A stretch of DNA of 64,000 nucleotides from Spongorhabdus nitratireducens (GCA_947387575.1 CANDOC010000008.1:62001-126000), one strand, 5' to 3'; positions 53,303 through 63,587 are shown, counted from the stretch's first letter. The notes: generated by a model not told the origin, from the letters alone. Numbers and translations are program-made.

Positions 53303-56300
53303 CTATTTTCTCCTGACTGCACGCTGATATTGCTGCACCAGATCTCCCAGTAATGCCGAGGCAATTATCGGGTCATCGCCTTTTTTCTGATATTCCTTCA
53401 AACGCTGCTGTATCGATGCTGCAAACCCGGTATCACCGATAGCCTTCAGCATAAGTTTCAGTTCTTTATCAGCCCCATTTTTACCATTGGCCAATTCCCC
53501 TACAAACCGGACCGTCTCAATTTCATTACCTTTGAGCCAGACCTGCCGGGCTTGTAGTTCTTTCTGCTGCTGCATCAGATTAAATCGCTTGCTGGCTTCT
53601 GTTCGATGAAGCCGATACTGAAAAGCCATAAATTCATTCAAACCCTGCAACATATCATCTTCAGAAACAGTTCCGGCGACATAGCCTTCCAGTTGCTCGC
53701 CAAACTTGACGGAAAAGTCCACCGGTATATCCCGGCGCTTTTTCATTGACTCCAATAGCACTTGCATTTCCTGATGGGCGTTGGTGCCCGGCTTTGCCAT
53801 ATTCTTTAAAAGGCTCAGTAACTGTTTGCGGTTCTTTTTGACAAAAGGCTGCCACAGGTTGTCGCCTCCTGCCGTTTTACCTCCGGCTGTCAGGCCGTTA
53901 TAACGGGTTTGAAGATAAGTCAGGGTGTTATTTCCAATATACTCGTATCGATTATCGACCTGCCCCCTACTTCCTCCCAGCTTCAAGTGAAGTCCTACAC
54001 CAGGCCCTTCTCCCAGAGGAATTTGTGGCGACGCGAGCCCGTCACTTTTTTCCTGTGTAACTCTAATGTACTGCAGCCTGGGACCTGTATCGGTTCTTAT
54101 AATATTGAATTCCACCTGCATACCCGGCGTCGTTTGATATCCAAAGTCGCCCATATCAACATCACTGAACTGAAACCACGGGACGTCATCATTAAACTCA
54201 ATGGATGAACTGTTAAAAGGAATCTCTCCCTTGCAGACCGACAGCAGGTCAGACATTTTGAAAACGCCACCAACCTTAAAGCTGACATTAAGATAACGCC
54301 CGTCATTGTCAGGGTTTGGATGCCCTGAAATTCTGTTGCCTTTAACCACAGCCCCGAAGCGAAGCGGTGTATAAGGAACGCCAAGATTTACAAAACCGGT
54401 CCCCTCGAGGTTGGTACTTTTAGCCTTGCTCGCATGCATTAAACAGGGTCGAATATGCTTTTCATTATTAAGGTTTAACTGAGGTGTGCGATATGCAGCT
54501 TCAATCCTCTCCAACTCGGAAAAGAAGCCGCTGTCATCAGTTACCGGAGACTCTTCCCCGGTGAAAGTATCAAGATAAACTTCTGCAAGCCTTGCATGGG
54601 TCAGCATCATGGCTCGCAAGCATTCCCCCCGACCGACAGCCCCTCGGCCAAGCTCCATTCGATGCTTCAAAAGTTGTAGCTGGGGTTTGGACTCTGCCGG
54701 CGCAGAGTCATAGCAGTTAACGGCATGAATGTAGGCCTGATACTCAGCTTCCAAAGCAGCTATTGAAGCTTTGGTTTGTTCTCTCAGCTCATGCAAGTCA
54801 TGTCGTGCATCCTGCCACGCAACCTCCATACTTTCTGTCACCAGAGTACGTCGCGCCTCATCTCTTTCCATTTCGAGCTGCTTGATCTTTTGGTCACCCA
54901 GCTCTCCCGGCCAATACTGCCCCTGCAACAGGACTCCAAACTGCTGAGGTGTACCGAGCGCATGTACCAGTCCATAGTTATCCCGCAGTGTCTGAACCAG
55001 ATCTGTTCTGCGGGTAAACTTCTGACGGGTTGCGGACGCAGAGACACCAGCTGACATCAGGCCTTCCAGAGCCGACATTCCCGCAGTTACTGTTCCGGCC
55101 TTGCTTGTCAGCTCGGTATAACTGGGTTGACGCTGCAGCTTTCCTATCAGCCTGTCACCCGGAGCTATCACCTTCAGTCGTCGCAGCTCATGTTCAAATC
55201 GGTTAATTTCTGCTGTAGCGGTTTTAGCTGCCGCATCTGCTTTGCGAGCCCGATAAACGCCCTTGCTTCCGGTCACTTTTTTCTGGTTTAGCAGTACACC
55301 CAGCAGATCATTGGCGTGAAAAGCTGCAAATTCATCAACATTGGGAAATACCTTTCCATCTCCAAACTCTCCAATGACTGCAGCGTCTGCAGCAATAACA
55401 TCCTTGGGCCCAAGAACCAGACTGACTCTGGGGGACAGTTTATGAAGATCAACGAGGCGAGAGTCATCATTTGCTGAAACACTGAACTTGTACTCAAGCC
55501 CTGCGCTGATATCCGCCAGATGCATTCCGAAGACAGAAACTGCAGCTCCCAGCTCTATGTTGATACTGAATGAACGGGAAGCACCTCCTCGTTCCAGTTC
55601 AGATAAGCTTTTCTTGAACTGCTGCTGAAACTCCTGCTTCAGTTCGTGCAGCACCTGACTTCTGATCTGGTTTTTCAGCATGGTGACGGTCTGCTTCAAC
55701 CGAGGATCACCAATACAGGCTGACATTTTGCCCAGTGACTTATATAGCTTGCCCAGATCGTCCAGACTCACTCTGTCCTGTTGATTCAACCGGTCCAGCT
55801 GGGCTTGAATTCCATCCGCTTCCGGAGCTACCTTATCAAGCTGTCTTTGAGAGAGCGCAGCCATAGCAGCAATATCACCATCCACTTCATCTAGCTCTGA
55901 CTCGATTTCACTTTTCTGTTTTTGAAAATCGAACTGAAGGTCAGGGTCAGCAGGGTCATATCCGTATACCTGAAAGATGTCCTGACGCTCTTTTTCATAC
56001 CCGGCCAGCTCCATTTCAAGCATCAGTCTTTTACTGTTGGCTTGCGGCATACTTTGCAGTCTGGTGCTCAGCCTTCTTATGTTATCTGCGTCCTGACATA
56101 AGCGTTGAAGCTTCTCCAGATCACGCTTTTCGGATAGAAGTTGTCGGCGTTCTAATGGCTCAACAGTTTCATACAGAACCGCGCCCACTGTTTTGCCAGC
56201 CAAAGATAACAGCGTTGAGGTTTCATCCAGATCCTGATCCTGGCCAATCAAGGCATTGGCCCACCACTCCAGCACATCATCAGGTCGCTTTTCCCTCACC

Positions 56301-56701
56301 AGATCAGAGAGTCTGGCAGCAGCCTTATCCAGTTGCAGTCCTTCTTTTTCAGTTAACGGGCAGGCTTGCTCCAATCGCCTTTTCATACCTTCAGCACATA
56401 ACAGAACAGCCAGCGGCTTCTCTCCGTGCTTTGCCGCAAAAGCCTCAAGGTCTTTTTCCGAAAAAATGCCATTCGCGATGTAAGGCTTGGCAGCCTGCTC
56501 AAGCGACACTGAATATGTCTGAATGGGTTTAAGCGTTATGGAAAGAGCGGGAGCATGGGTTCTGGATACTTCAGGGACAGGCACAACCGGTCGTCCAAAA
56601 GCCGTTCCTGGCTCAGGAGCTCCATCTTCGAGGACATCCAGAGGCGGGGCTGATGGCACAACAACACCCCCTGTGCCAACACCTGTCGATCCTTGACTCA
56701 T
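53303..56701 (-). CDS. Giant signal-less protein, first gene of a tandem paralog pair; effector-like
   Basis: A 1132-residue protein, unrecognised. Residues 1-50 are proline-rich and polar. A helical section follows (KPYIANGIFSEKDLEAFAAK about 72-91; SALSQRQLDKVAPEADG-like helices about 290). The Gly/beta region is at about 375-460 (SFSINIELGAAVSVFGMHLA; SVSANDDSRLVDLH). Shared blocks with the downstream gene are FHANDLLGVLL, KHRMELGRGAVGRGECLRAM, PVTDDSGFFSELERIEAAYR, GHPNPDNDGRYLNVSF, YEYIGNNTLTYLQTRYNG and LLKNMAKPGTNAHQEM. The pair therefore arose by duplication and has diverged strongly. No disordered basic N-terminus like that of the paralog. Divergent from mscK with about 200 AT-rich bases between, where their promoter should lie. 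Confidence 0.72.
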   Translation of the reverse strand: MSQGSTGVGTGGVVVPSAPPLDVLEDGAPEPGTAFGRPVVPVPEVSRTHAPALSITLKPIQTYSVSLEQAAKPYIANGIFSEKDLEAFAAKHGEKPLAVLLCAEGMKRRLEQACPLTEKEGLQLDKAAARLSDLVREKRPDDVLEWWANALIGQDQDLDETSTLLSLAGKTVGAVLYETVEPLERRQLLSEKRDLEKLQRLCQDADNIRRLSTRLQSMPQANSKRLMLEMELAGYEKERQDIFQVYGYDPADPDLQFDFQKQKSEIESELDEVDGDIAAMAALSQRQLDKVAPEADGIQAQLDRLNQQDRVSLDDLGKLYKSLGKMSACIGDPRLKQTVTMLKNQIRSQVLHELKQEFQQQFKKSLSELERGGASRSFSINIELGAAVSVFGMHLADISAGLEYKFSVSANDDSRLVDLHKLSPRVSLVLGPKDVIAADAAVIGEFGDGKVFPNVDEFAAFHANDLLGVLLNQKKVTGSKGVYRARKADAAAKTATAEINRFEHELRRLKVIAPGDRLIGKLQRQPSYTELTSKAGTVTAGMSALEGLMSAGVSASATRQKFTRRTDLVQTLRDNYGLVHALGTPQQFGVLLQGQYWPGELGDQKIKQLEMERDEARRTLVTESMEVAWQDARHDLHELREQTKASIAALEAEYQAYIHAVNCYDSAPAESKPQLQLLKHRMELGRGAVGRGECLRAMMLTHARLAEVYLDTFTGEESPVTDDSGFFSELERIEAAYRTPQLNLNNEKHIRPCLMHASKAKSTNLEGTGFVNLGVPYTPLRFGAVVKGNRISGHPNPDNDGRYLNVSFKVGGVFKMSDLLSVCKGEIPFNSSSIEFNDDVPWFQFSDVDMGDFGYQTTPGMQVEFNIIRTDTGPRLQYIRVTQEKSDGLASPQIPLGEGPGVGLHLKLGGSRGQVDNRYEYIGNNTLTYLQTRYNGLTAGGKTAGGDNLWQPFVKKNRKQLLSLLKNMAKPGTNAHQEMQVLLESMKKRRDIPVDFSVKFGEQLEGYVAGTVSEDDMLQGLNEFMAFQYRLHRTEASKRFNLMQQQKELQARQVWLKGNEIETVRFVGELANGKNGADKELKLMLKAIGDTGFAASIQQRLKEYQKKGDDPIIASALLGDLVQQYQRAVRRK

Positions 56702-56899
56702 TTTGGCCTGTAATTACTGTTGTTATCCCTAAAAGTATAGAAATGATTGGCGAAATATATCTTTACCAAAGAAGCATTTTTAACCGTCAAATCACCTGAT
56801 TAGACCTTCTTTATTTCTAATAAGGCGATACATTTATTTATATATAGCGGTTTGAAATATATCTGCAATTAGCACCCGACCGGGAAAGGATACCCTGCC

Positions 56900-59800
56900 A
56901 TGGTGATTAAAACCGGCTACACACTGATTCTGGCCTTCTTTATCAGTTCTCTAAGCCTGTTTACCTCTGCGAGTACCAACCCGGTTCAAGACAGTACAAA
57001 CTTGCCATCAATTAATGTAATACGGGACGCTGTCGCCTCGCAGGAGCAGAATAATCAGGACGAATCATCCCAGCGTCTGACAGATATCTACCAGAGAACT
57101 CTCACCCTGCTACAGCAAATACAGGATGAGCAGAGTCGTCTTACCCAACAGCAGGCTGAACTGGAGCAAGCCCCGGAAAAGCTTCAGGTTCTTCAGCAGC
57201 AGCTTGCTAAAGAGCGGGTACCAAACCAGTCCCGACTTCAACACCAATACCGTCACCTTGAAGAACAGAGTCTTAAAAAGCAGCTGGATCAACAGCAAGT
57301 CAGCCTTGTCGAGTGGCAAAACCAACTGACTCATACCCGCAATCGCCTTACCGCTGTTCAGGCAAGACCGGAGACAGCACGTACCGAGCTAACCCGCAAT
57401 CAGGAAAGAGAAAAGGAGCTATCGGATCAATTAACCCAACTGTTAAGCAGTGAAGATAGTCTGCGGGAACCGCGTAAAGACATGCTGAATAGCCGGCTTT
57501 ATCTGATACAGAAGCAGAACTCACGCCTCAATTTTGAAATCAGCGCTAGTACTCCATTAACCGAGCTGTTGCAGGTGCAGGGGGAGTTGCTACAGCAGCG
57601 CATTGATATTGCCAATCTCCATATCGAAGTACTTCAAACATTACTCAATGAGAAGCGTAGGGAAGCCAGTGAAGAAGCGGTTGCCGATGCCGCCAGCATG
57701 ATAGAAGAGCAGGAAAACGTGCCAGCCATGCTACAGCATGAGGCTGCACGGAATGTTCAGCTAAGTGAAATGCTATTGAGATATGCCGACCAGATGGCTG
57801 AGTTGAACCATGAAAGCCATGATGTCAGCGAGCAGTTGCAGGTTGTGACCGATATTCGCCAGAGTCTGGATCAGCAAGTTGTGATTCTGGGTAACAATAT
57901 GGCACTGGCCCGCATTCTCAGAGAGCAACAAAAAGCATTGCCACAGGTTACTATCAACCTGAACCTGAATGAACGCATTAGCCAGTACCGTCTGCAGCAA
58001 TTCCGTTTAAGTCAGGAATTACGTCAACTAAACCGACTGAATATCTCCTCGAAAGAGGCATTGGCACGCTACCCGGGAGCCAAATCGCTGCTCTCACATC
58101 AGCAGCAGGAGCTGGGGAAGCTGCTGGAAAGTCGCCGAGAGTTATTGGATAGCCTGACCACGGAACTCAACAGTCTGTTGAGTCAGGCCCTGACGCTCCA
58201 GGTTCGACAGCGGCAATTGACTCTGACCAGCGCGTCTCTGGCGAAAACACTGGAGGAACAGCTATTCTGGGTTGCCAGTACACCACCCGTGACCCTGAGC
58301 TGGGTACAAACCCTTCCTGCCGATGTTTTACACCAGTTACGACGCTGGCCTGTCGATTCATTATGGACAAGCAGTGCCCTGTATATTGGTCAGTACTGGC
58401 AGGCGTTAGGCGCTCTGATCCTTGCAGCCGTGATGATTACAATTCGAAGACGATGGCTGCTACTGAAAGAAAGAAGTCTGGTACTTAAAATCGGCAATGT
58501 TCGCAGCGACAGCCTGCTGATGACACCTCTGGCACTATTTCTGGCTTTGGTTCGTCAACTCCCTGTCCCGCTGCTTGTTTTTGGTGTTGGCCTGAGCCTT
58601 AACACAGCAGGCATAGAGCACCCCGCCTATATGATGGCAGGAACGGCATTGCAGTATCTGGCTATGTGCTGGTTATTTATGAATATGGCTGTCCACATCA
58701 CCCAATCTCACGGAATTGCCACCAGCCACTTCAGCTGGCCACCGGCACAGAACCGCAGACTACATCGACAGTTAAAGCAGATGAAGCTGATCATTCTGCC
58801 CATGGTACTGATAATAAGCCTGTCCGGACTGAATTTCTCGGATCTGGCCAGAGATCGTGCCGGGGTGATCATTATGGTGACCTGCCTCGCTCTGCAAAGT
58901 CTGGTTCTGTCTCGAATGCTGAATACCAGCCATTACCTGTTAGGGTCCCGCCTTGCTCATTTGATTATCTCCATGCTGCTGGTTGCCTTGCCGCTGTCGC
59001 TGATCGTGATGACAGTCACAGGTTACTATTACACCGCCCTGCAACTTGAAGAGAAACTGGTCCTGACCTTAATGCTGATTGCCAGTAGCTTTTTACTCCA
59101 GGCTATCGTTATTCGAAGCCTGCAGGTTGCTGCCAGACGACTCGCTTTTGCCCGGGCTCTGAGCAAAAGAGCCGCTCAAAAAGAGGACAAGGATGACAGT
59201 GACAATTACGAAGAACCTGCTCTCGATATTCAAACGATTAATCAGCACTCCCTGCGCCTGATTAATACCGGGCTGTTTATCGGTTTCTGTATTGCCCTGT
59301 ACTGGGTGTGGCAGGATGTCTTCAGTCTGTTCAGTTATCTGGAAAACTTCCGGTTATGGGAAAGCTCAGCGAACAGCCAGGGGCAGCTGATTCCAGTAAC
59401 TTTAAATGACCTGCTGATAGCCATACTGATATTTATTGCCAGTCTGGTACTGGCCCGTAACCTGCCAGGTTTTCTGGAAGTATTATTACTTTCCCGACTT
59501 CAGCTGCGCCCAGGCAGCAGCTACGCTACCACCACCCTGCTCAGCTATGTGATTACCGGTCTTGGTTTCTCTTTTGCCCTGTCCACCATGGGGGTCAGTT
59601 GGGATAAGGTTCAGTGGCTTATTGCCGCACTGGGTGTTGGTCTCGGATTTGGATTGCAGGAAATTTTTGCCAACTTTGTATCGGGGCTGATTATCCTGTT
59701 TGAACGCCCCGTCAGAATTGGCGACACAGTTACCATTTCAGATCTGTCCGGTGTCGTCAGCCGGATCAGAATGAGAGCGACAACAATTACCGACTGGGAT

Positions 59801-60169
59801 CATAAAGAAATCATCATTCCCAACAAGATGTTCATTACCGAGAAGTTGATTAACTGGTCGCTTAGTGACTCAGTTATTCGGACAGTGGTTACGGTTGGTG
59901 TCGAGCACGACAGTGATCTGGAGCGCGTTAAGCGCTGTATGCTTCAGGCCGCTTCAGAAAACTCTCAGGTACTGAAAGAACCACACGCATCAGTCATGCT
60001 GGTTGGACAGGATGAAAATGCCCTGCACCATGAGTTAAGAGTGCATGTTGGTACTGTGGAAGAGCGGATTGCCGTCAGCGACAGCCTGTTGCGCCGGATT
60101 CACGAACTCTTCCAGGAAGAAGGCATTCGTCTGGCACGCAACAAGCTGGATATCAGACAGGAAGACTAA
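56900..60169 (+). CDS. mscK: MscK/KefA-type mechanosensitive channel
   Basis: A 1089-residue channel of the large MscS family. A signal peptide (LILAFFISSLSLFTSAS) is followed by a long periplasmic coiled-coil region (to about residue 480; Gln/Leu/Glu-rich), then about ten membrane helices (about 500-930) and the MscS core. The pore helix and beta domain read VGLGFGLQEIFANFVSGLI and FERPVRIGDTVTISDLSG (about 915-955), with KEIIIPNKMFITEKLINWSL after it. It opens on membrane tension to release solutes in hypo-osmotic shock. Its stop codon overlaps the stop of maiA on the opposite strand (TAA 60167-60169 against TAG 60166-60168). Confidence 0.92.
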   Translation: MVIKTGYTLILAFFISSLSLFTSASTNPVQDSTNLPSINVIRDAVASQEQNNQDESSQRLTDIYQRTLTLLQQIQDEQSRLTQQQAELEQAPEKLQVLQQQLAKERVPNQSRLQHQYRHLEEQSLKKQLDQQQVSLVEWQNQLTHTRNRLTAVQARPETARTELTRNQEREKELSDQLTQLLSSEDSLREPRKDMLNSRLYLIQKQNSRLNFEISASTPLTELLQVQGELLQQRIDIANLHIEVLQTLLNEKRREASEEAVADAASMIEEQENVPAMLQHEAARNVQLSEMLLRYADQMAELNHESHDVSEQLQVVTDIRQSLDQQVVILGNNMALARILREQQKALPQVTINLNLNERISQYRLQQFRLSQELRQLNRLNISSKEALARYPGAKSLLSHQQQELGKLLESRRELLDSLTTELNSLLSQALTLQVRQRQLTLTSASLAKTLEEQLFWVASTPPVTLSWVQTLPADVLHQLRRWPVDSLWTSSALYIGQYWQALGALILAAVMITIRRRWLLLKERSLVLKIGNVRSDSLLMTPLALFLALVRQLPVPLLVFGVGLSLNTAGIEHPAYMMAGTALQYLAMCWLFMNMAVHITQSHGIATSHFSWPPAQNRRLHRQLKQMKLIILPMVLIISLSGLNFSDLARDRAGVIIMVTCLALQSLVLSRMLNTSHYLLGSRLAHLIISMLLVALPLSLIVMTVTGYYYTALQLEEKLVLTLMLIASSFLLQAIVIRSLQVAARRLAFARALSKRAAQKEDKDDSDNYEEPALDIQTINQHSLRLINTGLFIGFCIALYWVWQDVFSLFSYLENFRLWESSANSQGQLIPVTLNDLLIAILIFIASLVLARNLPGFLEVLLLSRLQLRPGSSYATTTLLSYVITGLGFSFALSTMGVSWDKVQWLIAALGVGLGFGLQEIFANFVSGLIILFERPVRIGDTVTISDLSGVVSRIRMRATTITDWDHKEIIIPNKMFITEKLINWSLSDSVIRTVVTVGVEHDSDLERVKRCMLQAASENSQVLKEPHASVMLVGQDENALHHELRVHVGTVEERIAVSDSLLRRIHELFQEEGIRLARNKLDIRQED

Positions 60170-60792
60170 ATTGCATCCGGTTGATTTGACGGCATTGCAT
60201 CCTTGAAAGCCTGCAATGTGAGGCAATGGGTATTAATTGCTTCCAACCGTGGAAAATCCTGCATATCCACACCAAAGCGCTTGGCATTATAAACCTGTGG
60301 AACCAGACAGATATCTGCCATTGTCGGCTGGGCACCAACACAAAACGGGTCGCTGCCTACCTGCTGTTCCAGTGCTGAAAAACCTTTTCTTATCCAGTGC
60401 CGGTACCAGCGATTACGAGCTTCTTCATCCTGATCAAGGTTACTCTTCAGGTAGTTCAGAATTCTCAGGTTATTCAGCGGGTGAATATCACAGGCGATAT
60501 GCTGGGCCAGACTGCGAATTCTGGCTCGCGCAAAACTGTCACCCGGCAACAATGAAACCTTGGGATAAGTTTCTTCCAGCCACTCCAGGATAGCGATGGA
60601 CTGTTCCAGTATGTGTTCACCGGTATCCAGTGCCGGCACCAGCCCTTGGGGGTTAATCCCCAAGTAACCGTCATCGCTTTGTGCCCCTTCTCTCAGATTG
60701 ACCGCCACCTGATCATAGTCCAGCCCTTTAAGGTTAAGGGCAATACGAATCCGGTAAGCGGCAGATGAACGAAAGTAACCATATAGAATCAT
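60166..60792 (-). CDS. maiA: Maleylacetoacetate isomerase (zeta-class GST)
   Basis: A 208-residue glutathione-S-transferase-like enzyme converting maleylacetoacetate to fumarylacetoacetate in tyrosine breakdown. The zeta signature RSSAAYRIRIALNLKG (about 8-23) carries the catalytic Ser-Ser. VPALDTGEHILEQSIAILEWL (about 52-72) is the glutathione site, and GAQPTMADICLVPQVYNAKRF near 165 fits the C-terminal domain. It is the last gene after hpd, phhA and phhB on the same strand. Overlaps the mscK end by four bases. Confidence 0.95.
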   Translation of the reverse strand: MILYGYFRSSAAYRIRIALNLKGLDYDQVAVNLREGAQSDDGYLGINPQGLVPALDTGEHILEQSIAILEWLEETYPKVSLLPGDSFARARIRSLAQHIACDIHPLNNLRILNYLKSNLDQDEEARNRWYRHWIRKGFSALEQQVGSDPFCVGAQPTMADICLVPQVYNAKRFGVDMQDFPRLEAINTHCLTLQAFKDAMPSNQPDAI

Positions 60793-60838
60793 TCCCTGTG
60801 CTCCTTTTTATAGGTGTGGAAGTTAGGGAGAGTTTGGT

Positions 60839-61177
60839 TTACTCAGCAGCACTATCAGTTCGGGCTGCCATGATGAAATCATTACGATGCAGTCCGCGAA
60901 TAGAGTGAGTCCACCAGGTAACCGTTACCTTGCCCCATTCTGTCAGCAGTGCTGGATGATGTCCTGCGGCTTCAGCTAGTTCACCAACCCTGTTGGTAAA
61001 CTCCAGAGCCTGACGGAAATTCCGGAACTTGTATCGCTTCTCAAGCTGCAAAATACCCTCGCGCTCTTCGACATTCCAGTCCTTCACCATGGACATCAGC
61101 TGTTGCATTTCTTCAGCGCTTACCTGAGGAGCACCTGACTTACAGGGGCCACACTTTTCCTGCGATAACTCGGACAT
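60839..61177 (-). CDS. phhB: Pterin-4a-carbinolamine dehydratase
   Basis: A 112-residue protein that regenerates the tetrahydropterin cofactor used by phenylalanine hydroxylase. Family parts are [20 protein letters not shown] (about 33-52), [20 protein letters not shown] with the active-site His pair (about 62-81) and [18 protein letters not shown] (about 86-103). It is paired with phhA, as in Pseudomonas. The N-terminal CGPCKSG and Cys-rich start is of unknown meaning. Confidence 0.95.
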   Translation of the reverse strand: MSELSQEKCGPCKSGAPQVSAEEMQQLMSMVKDWNVEEREGILQLEKRYKFRNFRQALEFTNRVGELAEAAGHHPALLTEWGKVTVTWWTHSIRGLHRNDFIMAARTDSAAE

Positions 61178-61240
61178 CGAAAACTCCTGCCTGTGTCATT
61201 CTAGGCTGTGCAGTGATGAATTTTCTTTAATATGGTAAAA

Positions 61241-62029
61241 CTATGAGGCTTTTCTCGGATAACGAGGCTCGAAAAGACCCAGCTCTTTTGCCCTCGCGAT
61301 ATTTTCAGTGATGCTGGCAGAATCAAGCGAGTGCAGCACTTCCAGATCATCAATCACGTAATAAACCGGCTGAAGAATATCAATGCGATAAGGTGTTCGT
61401 AGTACATCCAGAAGCTTGAAGGGTCTTCTCTCCGGTTGATCACTATCCAGACTGAATATGGATTCTCCCGGACTGGAAAGAATCCCTCCGCCGTATATTC
61501 GCGAACCGTCATCCGTTGCAAGTAATCCGAACTCAACCGTCATCCAGTACAATCTGGCCAGAAAGACCCGGTCCTCTTTGGATGCCTTGTAGCCCAGCTC
61601 GCCATAGACCTGAGTAAAATCGGCAAAGGCCTGATTGGTCAATAACGGGCAATGACCAAATATTTCATGAAAAACATCCGGCTCTTGCAGGTACTCGAGC
61701 TCATCGATGCTGCGGATAAAGGTTGCTACCGGAAAGCGTCGGCGGGAAAGCAGCTCAAAGAAACGGTCAAATGAAATCAGTGCAGGAACTCGTTCTACTT
61801 TCCAACCCGTAGCAGGTTCCAGTACCTGATTAATTTCATCCAGCTGGGGAATTCTGTCTTCAGGCAAACCCAACTGTTTCAGGCCATCAAGATATTCCTG
61901 ACAGGCACGAGAAGGCAGCACTTCAAGCTGCCTCTCGACCAGTAGTTGCCAGATTTCGTGTTCTTCTTCAGGGTAGTGAATAGTGCCATCAGAGTCGGGC
62001 TTTCTGGCAACATACCGGGTACCCTTCAT
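61241..62029 (-). CDS. phhA: Phenylalanine-4-hydroxylase
   Basis: About 262 residues, the usual size of bacterial phenylalanine hydroxylases. It is an iron and pterin-dependent enzyme converting phenylalanine to tyrosine. The iron ligands are the two His of FHEIFGHCPLL (about 128-138) and the Glu of MTVEFGLLATDDG (about 175-187). The ATG at 62029 has an AGAGG site eight bases upstream; a TTG at 62047 also opens the frame. It lies 18 bases after hpd's stop. Confidence 0.96.
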   Translation of the reverse strand: MKGTRYVARKPDSDGTIHYPEEEHEIWQLLVERQLEVLPSRACQEYLDGLKQLGLPEDRIPQLDEINQVLEPATGWKVERVPALISFDRFFELLSRRRFPVATFIRSIDELEYLQEPDVFHEIFGHCPLLTNQAFADFTQVYGELGYKASKEDRVFLARLYWMTVEFGLLATDDGSRIYGGGILSSPGESIFSLDSDQPERRPFKLLDVLRTPYRIDILQPVYYVIDDLEVLHSLDSASITENIARAKELGLFEPRYPRKAS

Positions 62030-62047
62030 TGTCAGGACCTCTGCCAA

Positions 62048-63145
62048 TCAGGCTTCTTCTTTCAGCACACCCCGGCGAATCTGATCCCTTTCCATGCTTT
62101 CAAACAGGGCTTTGAAGTTACCTTCACCAAACCCCTCATCACCTTTGCGCTGGATGATTTCAAAAAAAATCGGGCCGATCACTGTTTCGGTAAAGATCTG
62201 CAACAACACTCGGCCACCTTTCGAACCGTCCATCAGTATGGCATGCCGTTGCATATCATCCACATCTTCCGAATGTCCCGGCAGACGTTCATCCAGCATT
62301 TCATAATAAGTATCTGGTGGAGGCGTCATAAATTTCACTCCACGCTCACGCAACCCGTCAATGGTTTGATAAATATTGCCTGTTGTCAGGGCAATATGCT
62401 GTATACCCTCACCGTTATACTGCTCGAGATATTCTGCAATCTGGCTCTTGTCATCGGAGGATTCATTGATTGGAATTCGCAGCTTGTCGCAGGGTCCGGT
62501 CAGTGCTCTGGACTTGAGTCCGGTGAGCTTGCCGGAAATATCGAAGTAGCGGATTTCCCTGAAGTTAAACAACTTTTCATAAAAGCCGGCCCACTTGTCC
62601 ATTGCACCCTGGTAAACATTGTGAGTCAGGTGATCAATCACCTGCAGGCCTTCTCCCTTATGGTCGGGGATTTCGGAGTCAGCTTCGTCAAAAGGCAGAA
62701 AATCCACATCGTAGATCGAGCCCGCATCACCATACCGGTCAACCAGATAAATCCGGCTACCGCCAATGCCCTCAATTGCCGGGATATTCAATTCCATCGG
62801 CCCAGGCAAATCCGAAACCGGTTTGGCACCCAGTTCAAGTGCCCGCTTGAAAGCATAACCGGCATCTGCAACCCGGAATGCCATGGCGCATGCACAGGGG
62901 CCATGGGCAGCAACAAAATCAGAAGCAAAGCTTTCAGCTTCACCGTTAATAATGAAATTGATATCACCCTGCCGCATCAAAATGACATTACGGGAGCGAT
63001 GACGGCCAACAGCCCGGAAGCCCATTGTTTCAAACAGGGATACCAGCTCCTGAGGATCAGGTGCAGCATACTCTACGAACTCAAAACCATCCGTCCCCAT
63101 GGGGTTGTGATCGGTAATCAAAGCAGTATTCAGGCGAGGGGGCAT
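62048..63145 (-). CDS. hpd: 4-hydroxyphenylpyruvate dioxygenase
   Basis: A 365-residue Fe(II) enzyme turning hydroxyphenylpyruvate into homogentisate. The three metal ligands are the His in [12 protein letters not shown] (about 167), the His in [13 protein letters not shown] (about 247) and the Glu in [20 protein letters not shown] (about 328). The ATG at 63145 (MPPRLNTAL) is chosen because AGGAG stands six bases upstream. An upstream in-frame extension to 63235 lacks family sequence. It is the first gene of hpd-phhA-phhB-maiA; homogentisate dioxygenase and fumarylacetoacetase are not in the window. Confidence 0.95.
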   Translation of the reverse strand: MPPRLNTALITDHNPMGTDGFEFVEYAAPDPQELVSLFETMGFRAVGRHRSRNVILMRQGDINFIINGEAESFASDFVAAHGPCACAMAFRVADAGYAFKRALELGAKPVSDLPGPMELNIPAIEGIGGSRIYLVDRYGDAGSIYDVDFLPFDEADSEIPDHKGEGLQVIDHLTHNVYQGAMDKWAGFYEKLFNFREIRYFDISGKLTGLKSRALTGPCDKLRIPINESSDDKSQIAEYLEQYNGEGIQHIALTTGNIYQTIDGLRERGVKFMTPPPDTYYEMLDERLPGHSEDVDDMQRHAILMDGSKGGRVLLQIFTETVIGPIFFEIIQRKGDEGFGEGNFKALFESMERDQIRRGVLKEEA

Positions 63146-63587
63146 ACATGTCTCCTGGATTACAGAAAGCATGTGAGATTTACCGGAGGGGTCGCCACCC
63201 GGTATACAGCACTCACAAACCGGCAGGCTTGCCATTAGTTATTGTTATTATTTATAGAGGCTGTCATACCATTATCCACCACTGCAGGTGCAGTCAATAG
63301 TAATCAACCTCTTATCGGCAAATTGTTCGATTCTGTTCCATTTTTAACATTCCATGCGGAACAAATCACCTTCCCATCTGCTCCAAATATCAGTCTACGT
63401 AGGTGAATCCTGTACAGCTACAGCATCAGAACAGGCCAATTTACTGTCTTCAAGCTGTTAACACCAAGCAACACAACAAAACATTTAAACAGGATTAAAT
63501 ATCGTCTGACGCGCAAAAATCAGACTAAAGTGTCTAAACAGCTTCCCAAAAACGAAACATAAACTGAAACCTAAACGATACCTAACT
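63146..63587. promoter_or_regulatory. Divergent intergenic region between hpd and the UhpC-like gene
   Basis: About 440 bases with no convincing gene. It must hold promoters for both directions. One dyad is visible: TGTTCC (63334-63339) and GGAACA (63358-63363), separated by 18 bases, a possible operator. No TyrR-type box or strong sigma-70 pair was identified by eye. Confidence 0.4.

Noticed and set aside
63146-63235. N-terminal extension of 4-hydroxyphenylpyruvate dioxygenase
   Set aside because: The extra 30 residues have no family counterpart, and the ATG at 63145 has a good AGGAG site.
61946-63238. 430-residue open frame on the plus strand opposite phhA and hpd
   Set aside because: Both minus-strand genes are unambiguous enzymes with their metal ligands; the antisense frame spans two genes and their junction and has no recognisable features.
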